Origin: Candidula unifasciata
Taxonomy: Eukaryota > Mollusca > Gastropoda > Stylommatophora > Geomitridae
DNA: 64,000 nt
Reading direction: 5' to 3'
NCBI GenBank assembly: GCA_905116865.2
Contig: CAJHNH020000802.1
Location: 613,501-677,500, forward strand
Shown here piece after piece: positions 10,695 through 23,690 of the stretch. The first letter of the stretch is position 1. Every line of letters begins with the position of its first letter. The position numbers and the translations under genes were made by a program. Below the pieces are notes generated by a model. The model was not told the DNA's origin and did not search any database. It saw only the letters and a program-made list of their open reading frames with translations.

Positions 10695-11646
10695 AAGAAT
10701 GCATAATATAACTCACTTCAAAAAAATCGGAGATTAAAGTAAGTTCCTTTGCCCAGATCCTGACCTATATTTATCAACACAAAAACAGTACTATATACGT
10801 ATAAAGAAAAGGTCCATATTTGAATATGGGTCATTTGCATAGGGGTGTATAGGATGTGAAAAAGCTTAACGCCAAGGGGTGTTCTGGCTGGTTATGTGAT
10901 GGGTATTCAAACTTTCAGGTGGCTTTCGGGTGGCGATGGGAGCAGGGCTGTTTTAGCAGCATTATGGGCCCCTGGGAAAATTCACTGTACCGAAGGTCCT
11001 ACAACAACCACTCACAGAAATGAAATGTAAATCTCACTTGGCATAGGCAGTTTATCGTGAAGCCCCTATGGAAGTAAGATCCCCCTGCAGGTGTCTAGCC
11101 AATCCGTGTGTGAAGAAAGAGAAAGAGAGATGTGACCTTGTTGTAAAATGTCTTATTTAAAAAAAAAAAAACAACAAAATTAGGTCATGAGACGTCGACA
11201 CAATTTGATGACAATGATTGCAGATCCCAGCTTCTCCCATGTGGAGTAAAGGCTGAGTTTCCTAGAAGCTGCACATCATCACGGTATGCTGACATCTCTC
11301 TGTAAAAACCCATCAATGGCAAGTCAGGTAAGTGTGTAGAAAGGTGCGCCGTTGAGCTCATCCACACCGACACAACACTGCAGGACAACTGTATGGCTGC
11401 AGATGTGTTATATAACACAACATCTCGTGTTGTTGAGTCAAAGTGTTTGCCTTCAACACAATTAGTCTGACTATGGAGGTCATGGTAGTGACTAAAATGT
11501 TAACACGGCTAAAGACCAGAGTTTCACCCACACGTGTTTTCTCGGTGAATCAAGGAGTATGCTCAGGAAGATAGAGATGGGCTGGGTCCGAAGATAGGCA
11601 CGACAGGCAGGCGTGCAGGGAACTGAGCAAGCTGATAGACTTAAGT
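10695..11646. other. no gene seen
   Basis: Apparently unique DNA with an A-run at 11160-11171. Short frames only; no domain, RNA or repeat recognised. Confidence 0.5.
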
Positions 11647-12597
11647 GTAAGACTACTGTTATGCTTGTAAGACTACTGTTATGCTTGTAAGACTACTGTT
11701 ATGCTTGTAAGACTACTGTTATGCTTGTAAGACTACTGTTATGCTTGTAAGACTACTGTTATGCTTGTAAGACTACTGTTATGCTTGTAAGACTACTGTT
11801 ATGCTTGTAAGACTACAAGACTACTGTTATGCTTGTAAGACTACAAGACTACTGTTATGCTTGTAAGACTACTGTTATGCTTGTAAGACTACTGTTATGC
11901 TTGTAAGACTACTGTTATGCTTGTAAGACTACTGTTATGCTTGTAAGACTACTGTTATGCTTGTCAGACTACAAGACTACTGTTATGCTTGTAAGACTAC
12001 TGTTATGCTTGTAAGACTACTGTTATGCTTGTAAGACTACTGTTATACTTGTAAGACTACTGTTATGCTTGTAAGACTACTGTTATGCTTTTAAGACTAC
12101 TGTTATGCTTGTAAGACTACTGTTGTGCTTGTCAGGCTACAAGACTACTGTTATGCTTGTAAGACTACTGTTATGCTTGCAAGACTACTGTTATGCTTGT
12201 AAGACTACTGTTATACTTGTAAGACTACTGTTATGCTTGTAAGACTACTGTTATGCTTGTAAGACTACTGTTATGCTTGTCAGACTACAAGAATACTGTT
12301 ATGCTTGTAAGACTACTGTTATGCTTGTAAGACTACTGTTATGCTTGTAAGACTACTGTTATACTTGTAAGACTACTGTTATGCTTGTAAGACTACTGTT
12401 ACGCTTGTAAGACTACTGTTATGCTTGTAAGACTACTGGTATGCTTGTAAGACTACTGTTATGCTTGTAAGACTACTGTTATGCTTGTAAGACTACTGTT
12501 ATGCTTGTAAGACTACTGTTATGCTTGTAAGACTACTGTTATGCTTGTAAGACTACTGTTATGCTTGTAAGACTACTGTTATGCTTGTAAGACTACA
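11647..12597. repeat. 20-bp minisatellite
   Basis: About 47 copies of GACTACTGTTATGCTTGTAA. Most are identical; occasional substitutions occur (TATACTT, CTGGTATG). Partial units 'gactacaa' interrupt the register near 11811, 11840, 11967, 12137 and 12288, giving an irregular higher-order pattern. Confidence 0.95.
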
Positions 12598-13334
12598 GTA
12601 AAGGGCGGACGAGTCGTGACTCAGGTGATATACAGAATTCGGACTGAAAATGACGCATCCATTTACACGCGAACGCTTCAACCAAAGTCTTCATCAGAAA
12701 ACGACCAGAATACTTGACCTAAGAAATAAAATGGACAATTTCTATCATCCAGCAGCAACTAGCCTATAAATTCATGGCGGTCAATAGAACAATGTGATAG
12801 ACGGGTGTGTCCTATGTGCCTCAGGTTTGACCATAGTCGATTACATGACATAAAGAACCTACGACCCACAGTTAGAGACAGACATTCTCTTCTATTTAGG
12901 TGTCTCTGTAATAAGTGATGTCTTGTCTATGGTAGCTTAGCTGGTAGGGTCTGTCATATCAGACAGGACACATGGAGCAGTCAAAGAACACGCTCAACAA
13001 ATGCTTGTCGAAATCAAGTGTATCGAGCCACAGGTTTGGCAAAACAACGCATTGAAACTGGCTTTATATTGCCGATATCTACATATTTTATGTTTCCATA
13101 AGTTAACAAAGGTTACATGAGTGTGTGAAACCTCCAGTTATAGGTTTATAGTCTCAGGTAATATCTGAAACATTCTCTAACTCACCTACTGCTCTAAATT
13201 CGCGAGCGTCGGTCCCTTAATATAACTCAGGTACGGCTGAACAGTGTTGCATTCATTTGCTTTAGTTTGATTATCACCGTGTCCCTTTGAGTTAGCTAGT
13301 GTTAATGCAACTCTGGAGTAGAACATTTAACATC

Positions 13335-13335
<1 letters not shown>
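12598..13335. other. no gene seen
   Basis: Unique-looking sequence between two repeat arrays; no feature recognised. Confidence 0.5.
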
Positions 13336-13375
<40 letters not shown>

Positions 13376-13386
13376 TGGGCTGTCGA

Positions 13387-13482
<96 letters not shown>

Positions 13483-13492
13483 TCTTTCACTT
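13336..13492. repeat. (CTGT)n followed by (CT)n microsatellite
   Basis: About nine CTGT units up to 13376, a short interruption, then a long CT tract from 13390 to about 13487. Open frames of Ser/Leu or Arg/Glu alternation across it are repeat artefacts. Confidence 0.97.
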
Positions 13493-13650
13493 TCTTCTCT
13501 CTTTCGTCTTGTTGGCTTCTTTCCTCAACACGGGTTTTTAAAAGAGTTTTAAAGTGTAAGCCACACGCTTTGTTTATATCTTGTTTCGTTTCTTGAATCA
13601 ATTTTCTTTTCATTCCCAGCCTGTTTCTCTACAAGAATGCTGTCAAAACT

Positions 13651-13795
13651 GTGTGTGGTCCCCACATTATTGTATCAGCTGGTGTGTGGTCCCCCATATT
13701 ATTGTATCAGCTGGTGTGTGGTCCCCACATTATTGTATCAGCTGGTGTGTGGTCCCCACACTATTGTGTCAGCTGGTGTGTAAAGGTGTGTGGTC
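13651..13795. repeat. 31-bp minisatellite, about four copies
   Basis: Unit GTGTGTGGTCCCCACATTAT followed by TGTATCAGCTG, with one copy a base longer and the last two diverged. Confidence 0.9.
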
Positions 13796-15542
13796 AGACT
13801 TCCCACTGATATTTTAGCTCTATCCCATTGACAATAGACTTCCCTACAGTGCCCAGAAGCAACAACCATCACAATGAATAGATAATGACTCGGCGATTGG
13901 CTTGGCCAGTTGTCAGACTATTGATACTTCGATCACGTATAGTTCGAGGCGGAGCGTTGTTGTACTGTTTGTTTATTGCACAATTACTCCAGTGTCAAGT
14001 ATATTACTGTTTTGTGCTTCATTTTAAATTGAGGTAACTCTGTAGTAACGCACATGACGAGATACAGCGAAATATGCCTGGCAATAAATTGTGCAATGTA
14101 TTGTTTATGTCCGCATTATTTAAATTAATTACAGGAAAACATTGTTTTAAATATTAACGTTCGCTAAATTTATTTTCACCACCTTTCACACTGGTTCTTA
14201 AAATATTGAATGACTTGTGGTTTACATACTGGTTGCGATATTTGCGCCTTTTGGTTCCATGTATTCGATTTCTGCAAAAATTGCACCGTAATTTCAAGAA
14301 ATAAACTATACATAAACGAGAGTGAATCTGGTATAAAAGCTGGGATAAAAAAAAAAAAGCTAGAAGTCAGCAGGTCTATACTCTATCGTATGTCTGCTGT
14401 GAAAATGGGATGTCTCACTTCCTGTTTGAGTGAGCAAGTAATTTGTTTCGTTGGTTTTGTTTTCTTCCACTGGAGTAACCGCAGTCTCAGACGCCACAGG
14501 CCGGAAGTGGCTAATTTCAGAGACAGGCGGACCGGTAATGGCGACATAACTAGCGGCCATCCATCTCCCGCGAGCACATAAAACGGTGGTGTCTCAAACA
14601 CTGGCTGGCTATCACGACCAGGGCCCATCCTACAGGCTCAGAATTGATGGCTGAATTGCGAGTTCCTTGTAATAGAGACGTCCTGAATCGATCACAAGTG
14701 GTCATAAGCCCCCATGTCTTCCTTTCTTTCTTCTTTCCATCTCTTCATTTGTGCCAGAATTCTTGCAGCTGACTTGCTGGGATGCTGTTTGCAGTCTATA
14801 TGAAGGATGACATTTGGCGCAACCACACAAGCTTGTGCTATCTCCACCACGGCTCCATGTTTGCTTGCATCCCGTAAATAAACGCTTGCTGGCAGCTGTA
14901 ATGGGTTGGAGAGTTTGTCTTGTCAAATCGCGCGTGCAGCGCAATAACCAGAGAGCGTGTTGTTAGCCTGATGAACTAGTTCCCCATATGATGCCCTATC
15001 GATCTCTTCGTTTGCATTGCAATATCATACATCACTCGACAAACCACCACATTCAGCCATGATAAGGATTTAAGCAGCAGCTGCTTTCTGCTGTGCTACC
15101 GTCAGATTTGGAATGTGTCTGAGACATGGGCAATTACTCGCTGCATTCTGGAGAAAGTCGACCCACATTTGTAGTAACGTGTTGTTGATTATATCAGTCA
15201 TGCAGTTTTACAAAACCACAATCCACAGTTATATAAAACCAAAATCCAATTTGTGCATTATTAAATGACACTCATTGACGGTTAGGTTGTAAACTGAGTT
15301 GTTATATTTCCTTCTTCCGCTGTCTGGTTTCGAGTGCACATTGGCGATCAGGACTCTCCAACCCACTCTATCGTTGGGTTTAATCAAGTAGCCAGTGTCT
15401 ATATGATGTTTGCTTCTGTGCTACTGCAACGTTTCGAATGTCTGACGTTGTTTTCCTCTAGGCTCTTCTGCACACACAAGGTCATTTTCTCTGTTAAATC
15501 TCATCTTAGGAGATTTATGAACTTTATGTGGGACATTTTCAA
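13796..15542. other. no gene seen
   Basis: Mostly unique-looking sequence. A 123-codon frame at 14210-14581 (plus) has no recognisable domain and unremarkable composition; I treat it as chance. Confidence 0.45.
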
Positions 15543-15548
15543 GAAAAA

Positions 15549-15590
15549 GTGCGGGGGTGCGGGGGGTGGGGTGGGGGGGGGGGGTGTTTA
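15549..15590 (+). other. G-rich tract with G-quadruplex potential
   Basis: Four G-runs of 5, 6, 4 and 11 bases are separated by 1-3 bases on the plus strand, meeting the usual G3+N1-7 pattern. Confidence 0.7.
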
Positions 15591-15659
15591 GAGCGATATC
15601 TGGACAGTCAATATTATTAGTAGTGGTAAGAACTTGATGATGTGAACAGACATACTCAC

Positions 15660-15812
15660 ATACAGACAAACATAAATGCAGACAGAAAGGCGGACGGACA
15701 GGCGGGCAGGCAGACAGACTGACCGACCCGCCGGGAGACAGACAGATGCATGGATGTATGGATGGACGAAATGACGGACGGACAGACAGACAGGCAGACG
15801 GACGGGCGGTTA
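15660..15812. repeat. degenerate GACA/GACG-rich tetranucleotide repeat
   Basis: Imperfect gacagac, gacggac and ggcgggc units of a decayed microsatellite. Confidence 0.8.
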
Positions 15813-16170
15813 AGCAGATTTGGTGTCAGATAAATGTTCCTGTGTGAAAACATAAACTTTCTCTTTCCTGAGTTTAAAGCTGTGGAAAAAGTATCATAAT
15901 GGCGATATTGATCTGAGAAGGCCAAGTCTTGTCTAGGATCTCATCGACGACCACGTATCAGCTTCAGACGTTCCCAGTTCACAGTTTATGGAGACGACTC
16001 AAACGTGCCGGAGTCGGTCTGGTTTAGTCTTTGACCAGAAGTAAACACGTGACTCCACTCTCTGCTGTACAACCCTGGGCTTGTAACTGTCTATAGAGGA
16101 GCGCTGAGACGAGAGTTTCTCATAAACACGGAGGTGGGACTCTCATACATTGTCATGGCAGCCTCTTCTG
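15813..16170. other. no gene seen
   Basis: Unique-looking sequence; nothing recognised. Confidence 0.5.
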
Positions 16171-17474
<1,304 letters not shown>

Positions 17475-17620
17475 GTTTTTTGTGGAATCCTTTGATTGCT
17501 GAGCCAGTTTTTTTGTTGTTGTTGTTGCAAGTTGTTGTCTTTATTGACAACCAATATATTGTTAAAGACTTCTGCAATAAGACTGTAAAAGTGTTTTCAC
17601 ATCTAAATTGAGATTTTTCA

Positions 17621-17751
17621 AACAGTAGTACTCCAAGTAACTATAGACCAATCTTCCTGCTATCATCACTATCTAAACTTTTAGAAAAACATATTTATAA
17701 TATAATTTATCAACATTTAGACAACAACAAACTTATATTGGATAACAAGAA
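17621..17751 (+). pseudogene. LINE reverse transcriptase fragment (CR1/L2-like)
   Basis: Forty-three codons stay open and include SNYRPIFLLSSLSKLLEKHI, the conserved NYRPIsLL motif of the RT N-terminal region with the following helix, then YQHLDNNKLIL. Nothing on either side continues the domain, so it is a short remnant. CR1/L2-like spelling is an inference from one motif. Confidence 0.75.
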
Positions 17752-18090
17752 CATGATAGAAAACTGGCATCATAATAAATATAAACATCCCTAAACCTAG
17801 GATAGACCTTTACAAAACCATCTTGGCGTACTCGGCAGCTTAATTGTGTAACTGTCTTCCACACCAAATCAAAAACATCACTGGTCCCTGTATATACAAT
17901 CGGAAATTGTTCGAATAATATCTGAGCACAGATGACACGCTCCCTATACAAGATTAAAAGTACTGTAGACAACATAGTTTACATTTCTCCTAGAATTGTT
18001 ACAGTTTCCGCTGTTTACTGACTGTAGTTAGAAATCTGCACATTCCAGTGCTTGTATTTCATATTATGATTCTGTTGTTAATGTTTATCA
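17752..18090. other. no gene seen
   Basis: Unique-looking AT-rich sequence; nothing recognised. Confidence 0.45.
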
Positions 18091-18091
18091 T

Positions 18092-18948
18092 TAGTTGATG
18101 TATGAGTGAAATGATGTATGAATGAAATGATGTATGAATGAAATGATGTATGAATGAAATGATGTATGAATGAATGATGTATGAATGAAATGATGTATGA
18201 AGGAAATGATGTATGAATGAATGATGTATGAATGAAATGATGTTTCAGTGAAATGATGTATGAATAAAATGATGTATCAATGAAATGATGTATGAATGAA
18301 TGATGTATGAATGAAATGATGAATGAACGAAATGATAAATGAATGAAATGATGTATGAATGAAATGATGTATGAATGAATGATGTATGAATGAAATGATG
18401 AATGGATGAAATGATGTATGAATGAAATGATGCATGAATGAAATGATGTATGAATGAAATGATGTATGAATAAAATGATGTATCAGTGAAATGATGTATG
18501 AATGAAATGATGTATGAATGAAATGATGTATCAGTGAAATGATGTATGAATGAAATTATGTATAAATGAAAAGATGTATCAATGAAATGATGTATGAATG
18601 AAATGATGTATCAGTGAAATGATGTATGAATGAAATGATGTATAAATGAAAAGATGTATCGATGAAATGATGTATGAATGAAATGATGTATCAGTGAAAT
18701 GATGTATGAATGAAATGATGTATTAATAAAATGATGTATGAAGGAAATGATGTATAAATGAAAAGATGTATCAATGAAATGATGTATGAATGAAATGATG
18801 TATCAGTCAAATGATGTATGAATGAAATGATGTATCAATGAAATGATGTATGGATGAAATGATGTATCAATGAAATGATGTATGAATGAAATGATGAATG
18901 AATGAAATGATGTATTAATGAAATGATGTATGAATGAAATTATGTATG
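18092..18948. repeat. 16-bp minisatellite
   Basis: About 53 copies of GATGTATGAATGAAAT, with interspersed 12-bp units (missing 'aaat'-type tetramers) and 'tcagtgaaatgat' variants. The pattern suggests growth by slippage of a GAAT-like tetranucleotide. Confidence 0.93.
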
Positions 18949-19671
18949 CCACGTTGGAGACTAGAAGTGCAGAATGGTAGACGGGCCGGCGTGCAAAATT
19001 CCTAACCCTATGAAAATAAAGTTTGTGAGTTCGTTCGTTCCACCCGTCCATCTGTTTGTCGATGAATCGATTGGTCAGTCGATCGATCTTTCATTGTGTC
19101 TGTCGAAACGTACACTTAATTGCTCATTATTATTTTACTCACATGCAAGGGTAACATTCTGTACTGACTTGACGTGTCATGTTGATGAGCACTTGCCAGC
19201 ACGCATGGACTCTTCCCGTGATCACATGTGTTTTGTGTCATGCTTGTATGTCTCTCTGACCCGCTGTTTCAAATACTTTCCAAGTAGACAGACAAAGAGA
19301 AAAGCTGGATGTGTCTGCCTTAAAGCTGAGTATCCCGTCTCTCCTCTGTGCAGACAAAACACACGAGGAGACAGGACCAGGTTGCCGTTCCAGGGTAAAC
19401 AGTTTTTGTGAAGGGAAGACAGAGGGAACATCGGGGTACTATGAGGGTGGTTGGAGGTAGTCACTTCACATGGTAAACTTGCCTAATAATTGCACATGTT
19501 TAGCATGGCACAGTTCCTGGACCAAGACTCTATCTCTAGTCTTAGGTTTCATCTAGGCGTCTGTCTTCATCTGCACATGAATCGTCTCACTGTTGTATTG
19601 TTTCTTTAAGAGTCTACAGAAACACACATGCACGCAGTAGTAGACGCACACATTAACAGTACTGAACGACT
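18949..19671. other. no gene seen
   Basis: A 145-codon frame at 18974-19411 (plus) has no recognisable domain; treated as chance. Confidence 0.45.
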
Positions 19672-19737
19672 CATGGGATGGAACTCGCGACTTCCATTTG
19701 ACAGCCCACTAACGACTGACAACCGAGCCACTCTGCA
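19672..19737 (-). repeat. tRNA-like sequence, probably a decayed SINE head
   Basis: The minus strand reads GAGTGGCTCGGTTGTCAGTC, then GGGCTGTCAA and GCGAGTTCCATCCC. The order resembles an A box, an anticodon-loop-like ctGTCaa and a B box (GTTCCATCC) at tRNA-like spacing. The stems are not well paired and the B box is imperfect, so a functional tRNA is unlikely. Confidence 0.5.
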
Positions 19738-20436
19738 ATGTTTACCAACAGGACAAACCACGCACACGCACAGTGCACCGGCATCAGTTAGTGGCTAACT
19801 CAGTGGCCTGTGTCAACACCACTGTTTGATGTTTGATCGCGATGAGGTGAATGTTTCCCATACACGAGTGGAGCACTCTGGGTAATTGAAGGACATATCA
19901 TTCTGTGAGGCGGAACTAGGTAATGCAGCTGATGTCTGTGTGGTCAGAGGTTCATGAACCTCACGTATCATTACCCTCGGGACTCAGGACAATCGATCTA
20001 ATGTAACTGTGTTTCTGATGGAAGCACCATCAGCTGCAACGTTGCCTCTTCGCTTTTCTGGTCGTACAAACCACTTTGCGCCACAGTCTTTGCTTGATTA
20101 ACATTTCTGTTTAGCAGTTCATTGTTATTTTAAACAATTCGGTGCCACAGTCAGTGATTTAATAAACCACTTTACAAGACATTTCATCTTTTGTAAAGCA
20201 GATTGTACCCCTTCCCACGGCATGTTGTACAATTATTCTAATCAAGCTGAGTGCCTTTTAAAATCTAACTTGATCACGGTGTGATCTGAATGTTTAGAAA
20301 AAAAAAGGTTTAGAAAAAAGAAAAAAATCTGGAGAACATTATACTCTGCTTGATCCAGGGGGAGTAGATACAACATTTAGCACTCTTAGCTGAGGGCAAC
20401 AACATACAAAGAGTCGTGTGCACTTTGAGTGCATAT
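19738..20436. other. no gene seen
   Basis: Unique-looking sequence up to the second hAT insertion; nothing recognised. Confidence 0.45.
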
Positions 20437-20635
20437 TATTAAACTAGGGCTGTACCGAGTATTCGCTTCGTATTCGCTTCGGGGCCGAATAGTGGACCTA
20501 ATAAATATTCGGTATTCGGCCGAATAGTTGCGGTCGGGCCGAATATAAATAGTGGTTTCCTTACACCCCTTTCTGGATTGATGGAAAATAAACATATCAA
20601 GATTTCCCACCTTGGTTCATACTGTCAAGCGTTAT

Positions 20636-20760
20636 CTTTGTGCACCACCTACGAGCGTACCAAGTGAACGTCTGTTTAGTACAGCTGGAAATACCTTCAG
20701 TGAGAAAAGAAGCTGCCTTTATGCTGGCTGACAACATGGAACGATTTTTTTTAAAGCTAA
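20636..20760 (+). pseudogene. hAT transposase C-terminal remnant
   Basis: The frame reads LCAPPTSVPSERLFSTAG followed by NTFSEKRSCL, which is the hAT C-terminal dimerisation signature (PxSExxFSxAG) in its ZBED-like form, then a TGA at about 20732. The rest of the transposase is absent from the element, so this copy could at best be mobilised in trans. Confidence 0.85.
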
Positions 20761-20989
20761 TGCCGCTTTCATGGATTAACCAAGCTGTCAGTGATAATTT
20801 ACAAGTTTAGTTACTTGTTATAAAACTAAGAATACTTTCATTCCTAGGTATTAGTTACCACAGACTGACTGACTGAAAGATGCAAAACATGAAATGTTTT
20901 TAAATGTTTACTATTCTGTACTACATTTTGTGAAGTACAATTTCAGGGTACATTTGACATTATGGATGTTTTTGTTTTTTTTAAGGTCT

Positions 20990-21717
20990 ATTTTATACAC
21001 GAAAGTGGAAGAATGGGCCTCAGTTTGAATAGTGGGAAGACAGAAGTAATGGTGGTATCAAAGAAAATAATTATTCCCAAATGTGTAATAAAAGTCAATG
21101 GTTTTATTTTGGGTCAAGTACAGAAATTTAAGTATCTGGGCACATGGATAACATCAGATACAAGATGCATTACTGAAATAAGAAACAGAATAGGACAGGC
21201 AAAAACTGCATTTTATAAAAGGAAGAACATCTTATGCAATATATCTTTGTCATTGAAGGTTAGAAAAATAATTCTTGCTTGCTACATGCATCCAGTTTTA
21301 ACATATGGCTGTGAATCCTGCACAGTCGGTAGACAGGCCAAACAATTTCTTGAGGCCTCAGAGATGTGGTTTTACAGAACAATGCTTAAAATGCCTTGGA
21401 CAGCAAAGAAAAAAAAAAGCAACAAAAAGGTTTTGATAGAGTCGGGAGCCCGAAGACAACTACTGACAGACATCAGAAGGAGACAGTCATCATTTTTCGG
21501 CAATGTTATAAGATGAGGGAAAATGGAACATGTGGTGACCACTGAAAAGATCTGTGAAAGGAGAGATAGAGGAAGACAACGAGAGAAGATTCTTGACAGT
21601 CTTGTTGCATGGCATGGAGGTGTGTCAGCACACGAACTGATACATGCTGCAGGAGATCGCAGATTGTGGCGAGGCATAATCGCCCATGCCAGTCGGCAAA
21701 GCACCTGATGATGATAA
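20990..21717 (+). pseudogene. LINE reverse transcriptase C-terminal part, nested in hAT
   Basis: One frame, interrupted by a TGA at 21514-21516, encodes the region after the RT catalytic site: GLSLNSGKTEVMVVSK, KFKYLGTWITSD, HPVLTYGCESCTVGRQAK, WFYRTMLKMPWTAKK, then RDRGRQREKILDSLVAW and DRRLWRGIIAHASRQST. It ends in TGATGATGAT, the short-repeat tail of RTE-like LINEs, immediately before hAT end sequence. The 5' part (endonuclease and catalytic YADD) is missing. No target duplication was found, so the exact left junction is uncertain. It is a different LINE family from that at 4768-6209. Confidence 0.87.
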
Positions 21718-21864
21718 TTCACTATTCGTATTCGGCCGAATAGTTAGTCCAGCTATTCGTATTCTACCGAATAGTGAAAATCACTATTCGATACAGCCCT
21801 ACATTAAACAGTTGAAAACATACTGCTTTCTATACACACACAAAAAAAAAAAACAACGAGACCA

Positions 21865-21962
21865 AGGTAATATTTCAACTAGCCCTCACGACAAACCACT
21901 GGTTTCCAAAGGTGATATTTTAACTAGCCCTGATGACAAACCACTGGTTTCCAAAGGACATA
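21865..21962. repeat. 45-bp direct duplication
   Basis: The block 'atttcaactagccctcacgacaaaccactggtttccaaaggtgat' is followed by a near-identical second copy. Confidence 0.8.
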
Positions 21963-22203
21963 TTTGGTGGCGAATTACAGCATGGAAAACGACTCTTTGG
22001 CGGGAGCAAAGCTGTAGGAAACCTTGTCGCTGCTGGTTTCCGCTCTTTTGCATCAAGAGAGACACAACCGAATCTGGCTCACGTAGGGGACAGCTTTCAG
22101 TTTGGCGCCACAACCAGACAGGCTGTAGAAATGGCACTGAGAAAGCCACAACAAAAGCTGAAAAGTTCATTATGGCAGATCTCTCTAGTGTGTATACCAG
22201 ATG

Positions 22204-22628
22204 CCGATGTTTCTGCGAGATACAGGTTTGTCTCCCAGATACAGGTTATCTCCCAGATACAGGTGTGTCTCCCAGATACAGGTTATCTCCCAGATACAGG
22301 TGTGTCTCCCAGATGCAGATGTATCTCCCAGATGCAGATGTGTCTCCCAGATGCAGATGTGTCTCCCAGATACAGGTGTGTCTCCCAGATACAGGTGTGT
22401 CTCCCAGATACAGGTTATCTCCCAGATACAGGTGTGTCTCCCCGATGCAGATGTGTCTCCAAGATACAGGCGTGTCTCCCAGATACAGGCGTGTCTCCTA
22501 GAAAAAAAATTGTCTGCTAGAGACAGGTGTGTCTCCCAGATACAGGTGTATCTCCCAGATAAAAATGTGTCTCCCAGATACAGGTGTGTCTCCCAGATAC
22601 AGTTGTGTCTCATAGATACAGGTGTGTC
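22204..22628. repeat. 19-bp minisatellite
   Basis: About 22 copies of TCTCCCAGATACAGGTGTG. Variants include 'gatgcagatg' and 13-bp 'ttatctcccagatacagg' shortened forms. Confidence 0.94.
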
Positions 22629-22837
22629 TGCCACATTATCTCCACACTACTCCAAAAGCGATGAATATCTGGAGCCTCGCCCCCCCCCCCCTCACACTCC
22701 CTTCCCCCTGGCCACGTGTTCCCTGCCAAATCTACACTGCCCCCAAAAATCCTAGGCCGCTCCTCACAATTACTAGTTACCTTCGAACTGTGAATCATTG
22801 AATCTCATAGGATGCCCAGTAGCGTTCATCTCTTGTA

Positions 22838-22945
22838 ATGTTCCTGTGTGCCTTTCGGGGTTCCATTGTGGGGAAAACAAGAATAGACCCCTCCCCCCCC
22901 CCAAATCCCCCAACAAGCATGTCGTAGGAGCCGACAACTGCAACA
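22838..22945 (-). repeat. dispersed repeat C, inverted copy
   Basis: The reverse complement contains acgacatgcttgttggggg, a G-run, then 'gggtctattcttgttttccc' and 'acaatgg', matching 56515-56575. The 'caagcatgtcgtaggagccgacaa' end is locally duplicated at 22912-22972. Confidence 0.65.
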
Positions 22946-22999
22946 AGCATGTCGTAAGAGCCGACAAGGGGGAGCCTCCTTCGATGTCAGAGCATATCT

Positions 23000-23285
23000 G
23001 CTAGAGATGTTATCTACAGTGACAAGGCGACAAATGCAGTGGTACGTATACACAACAATATCTAACGGGCTCTCACAAGCACTACTACAGGGCTCAGCGA
23101 AGGGGAAGAGCAGATTAGGTAAGAGCCCTAAGGAACTAGATAGAAAACCTGACTGGATAGGACTTAGGCAAGCCACCATGAAGTCCATCGTATCTGACCG
23201 CCAAAGATGGAGGAAGCTGATCAGACAGTCAACACCAACGACAGACCTGACATCACGTAGTGTTACCTGATGATGATGATGATGA
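23000..23285 (+). pseudogene. RTE-like LINE C-terminal tail fragment
   Basis: The frame contains SNGLSQALLQGSAKGKSRLG, then DRKPDWIGLRQA and DRQRWRKLIRQST. This is the LINE C-terminal pattern of a basic GK-R-G stretch, W-x-GL and DRxxWRxLI. It ends in TGATGATGATGATGATGATT, the expected short-repeat tail. Only the last 85 or so codons remain. Confidence 0.8.
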
Positions 23286-23299
23286 TTTGTATATTTAGA

Positions 23300-23389
23300 T
23301 GGTGTGTGTGTGTGTGTGTGAATGTGTGTTTGAATGTGTGTGTGTGTGATTGTGTGTGTGTGTGTGAGTGTGTGTGTGTGAATGTGTGT

Positions 23390-23427
<38 letters not shown>

Positions 23428-23586
23428 AAAGGCCGAATGAAAACTCGTATGTATACCTTATTTACGACTCTTTCGGTCGTTAGCTCTTTCTTTTCTGTCT
23501 TCTGTCTTCTCTCCTTGCTCTTTCTGCTCACTCTTCTCTCCCCCCTCTCTCTCTCTCTCTGTTTCTCTCTGTTTAGATATCTTTTC

Positions 23587-23637
<51 letters not shown>

Positions 23638-23690
23638 CGGTCGTGGTGTGTGTGTGTGTGTGAGTGTGTGAGTATGTGTGTTATGTCTGA
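23300..23690. repeat. (TG)n, (TC)n, (TG)n microsatellite cluster
   Basis: TG tracts at 23301-23427 and 23644-23682 flank T/C-rich sequence with a pure CT run at 23589-23634. The TG tract begins about 20 bases beyond the LINE tail. Confidence 0.95.

Larger units (their letters stand above)
20445..21801 (+). mobile_element. second hAT element, internally deleted, with nested LINE
   Basis: The left end TAGGGCTGTACCGAGTA and the right end on the minus strand TAGGGCTGTATCGAATA agree at 15 of 17 positions. Flanks are TATTAAAC (20437-20444) and CATTAAAC (21802-21809), an 8-bp duplication with one mismatch. Both subterminal regions carry repeated palindromic ATTCGGCCGAATAG-type motifs (20461-20560 and 21721-21790). 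Inside are only a transposase C-terminus and a LINE 3' end. Confidence 0.85.

Noticed and set aside
14210..14581. 123-codon frame
   Set aside because: No domain, and it is crossed by equally long frames on the minus strand.
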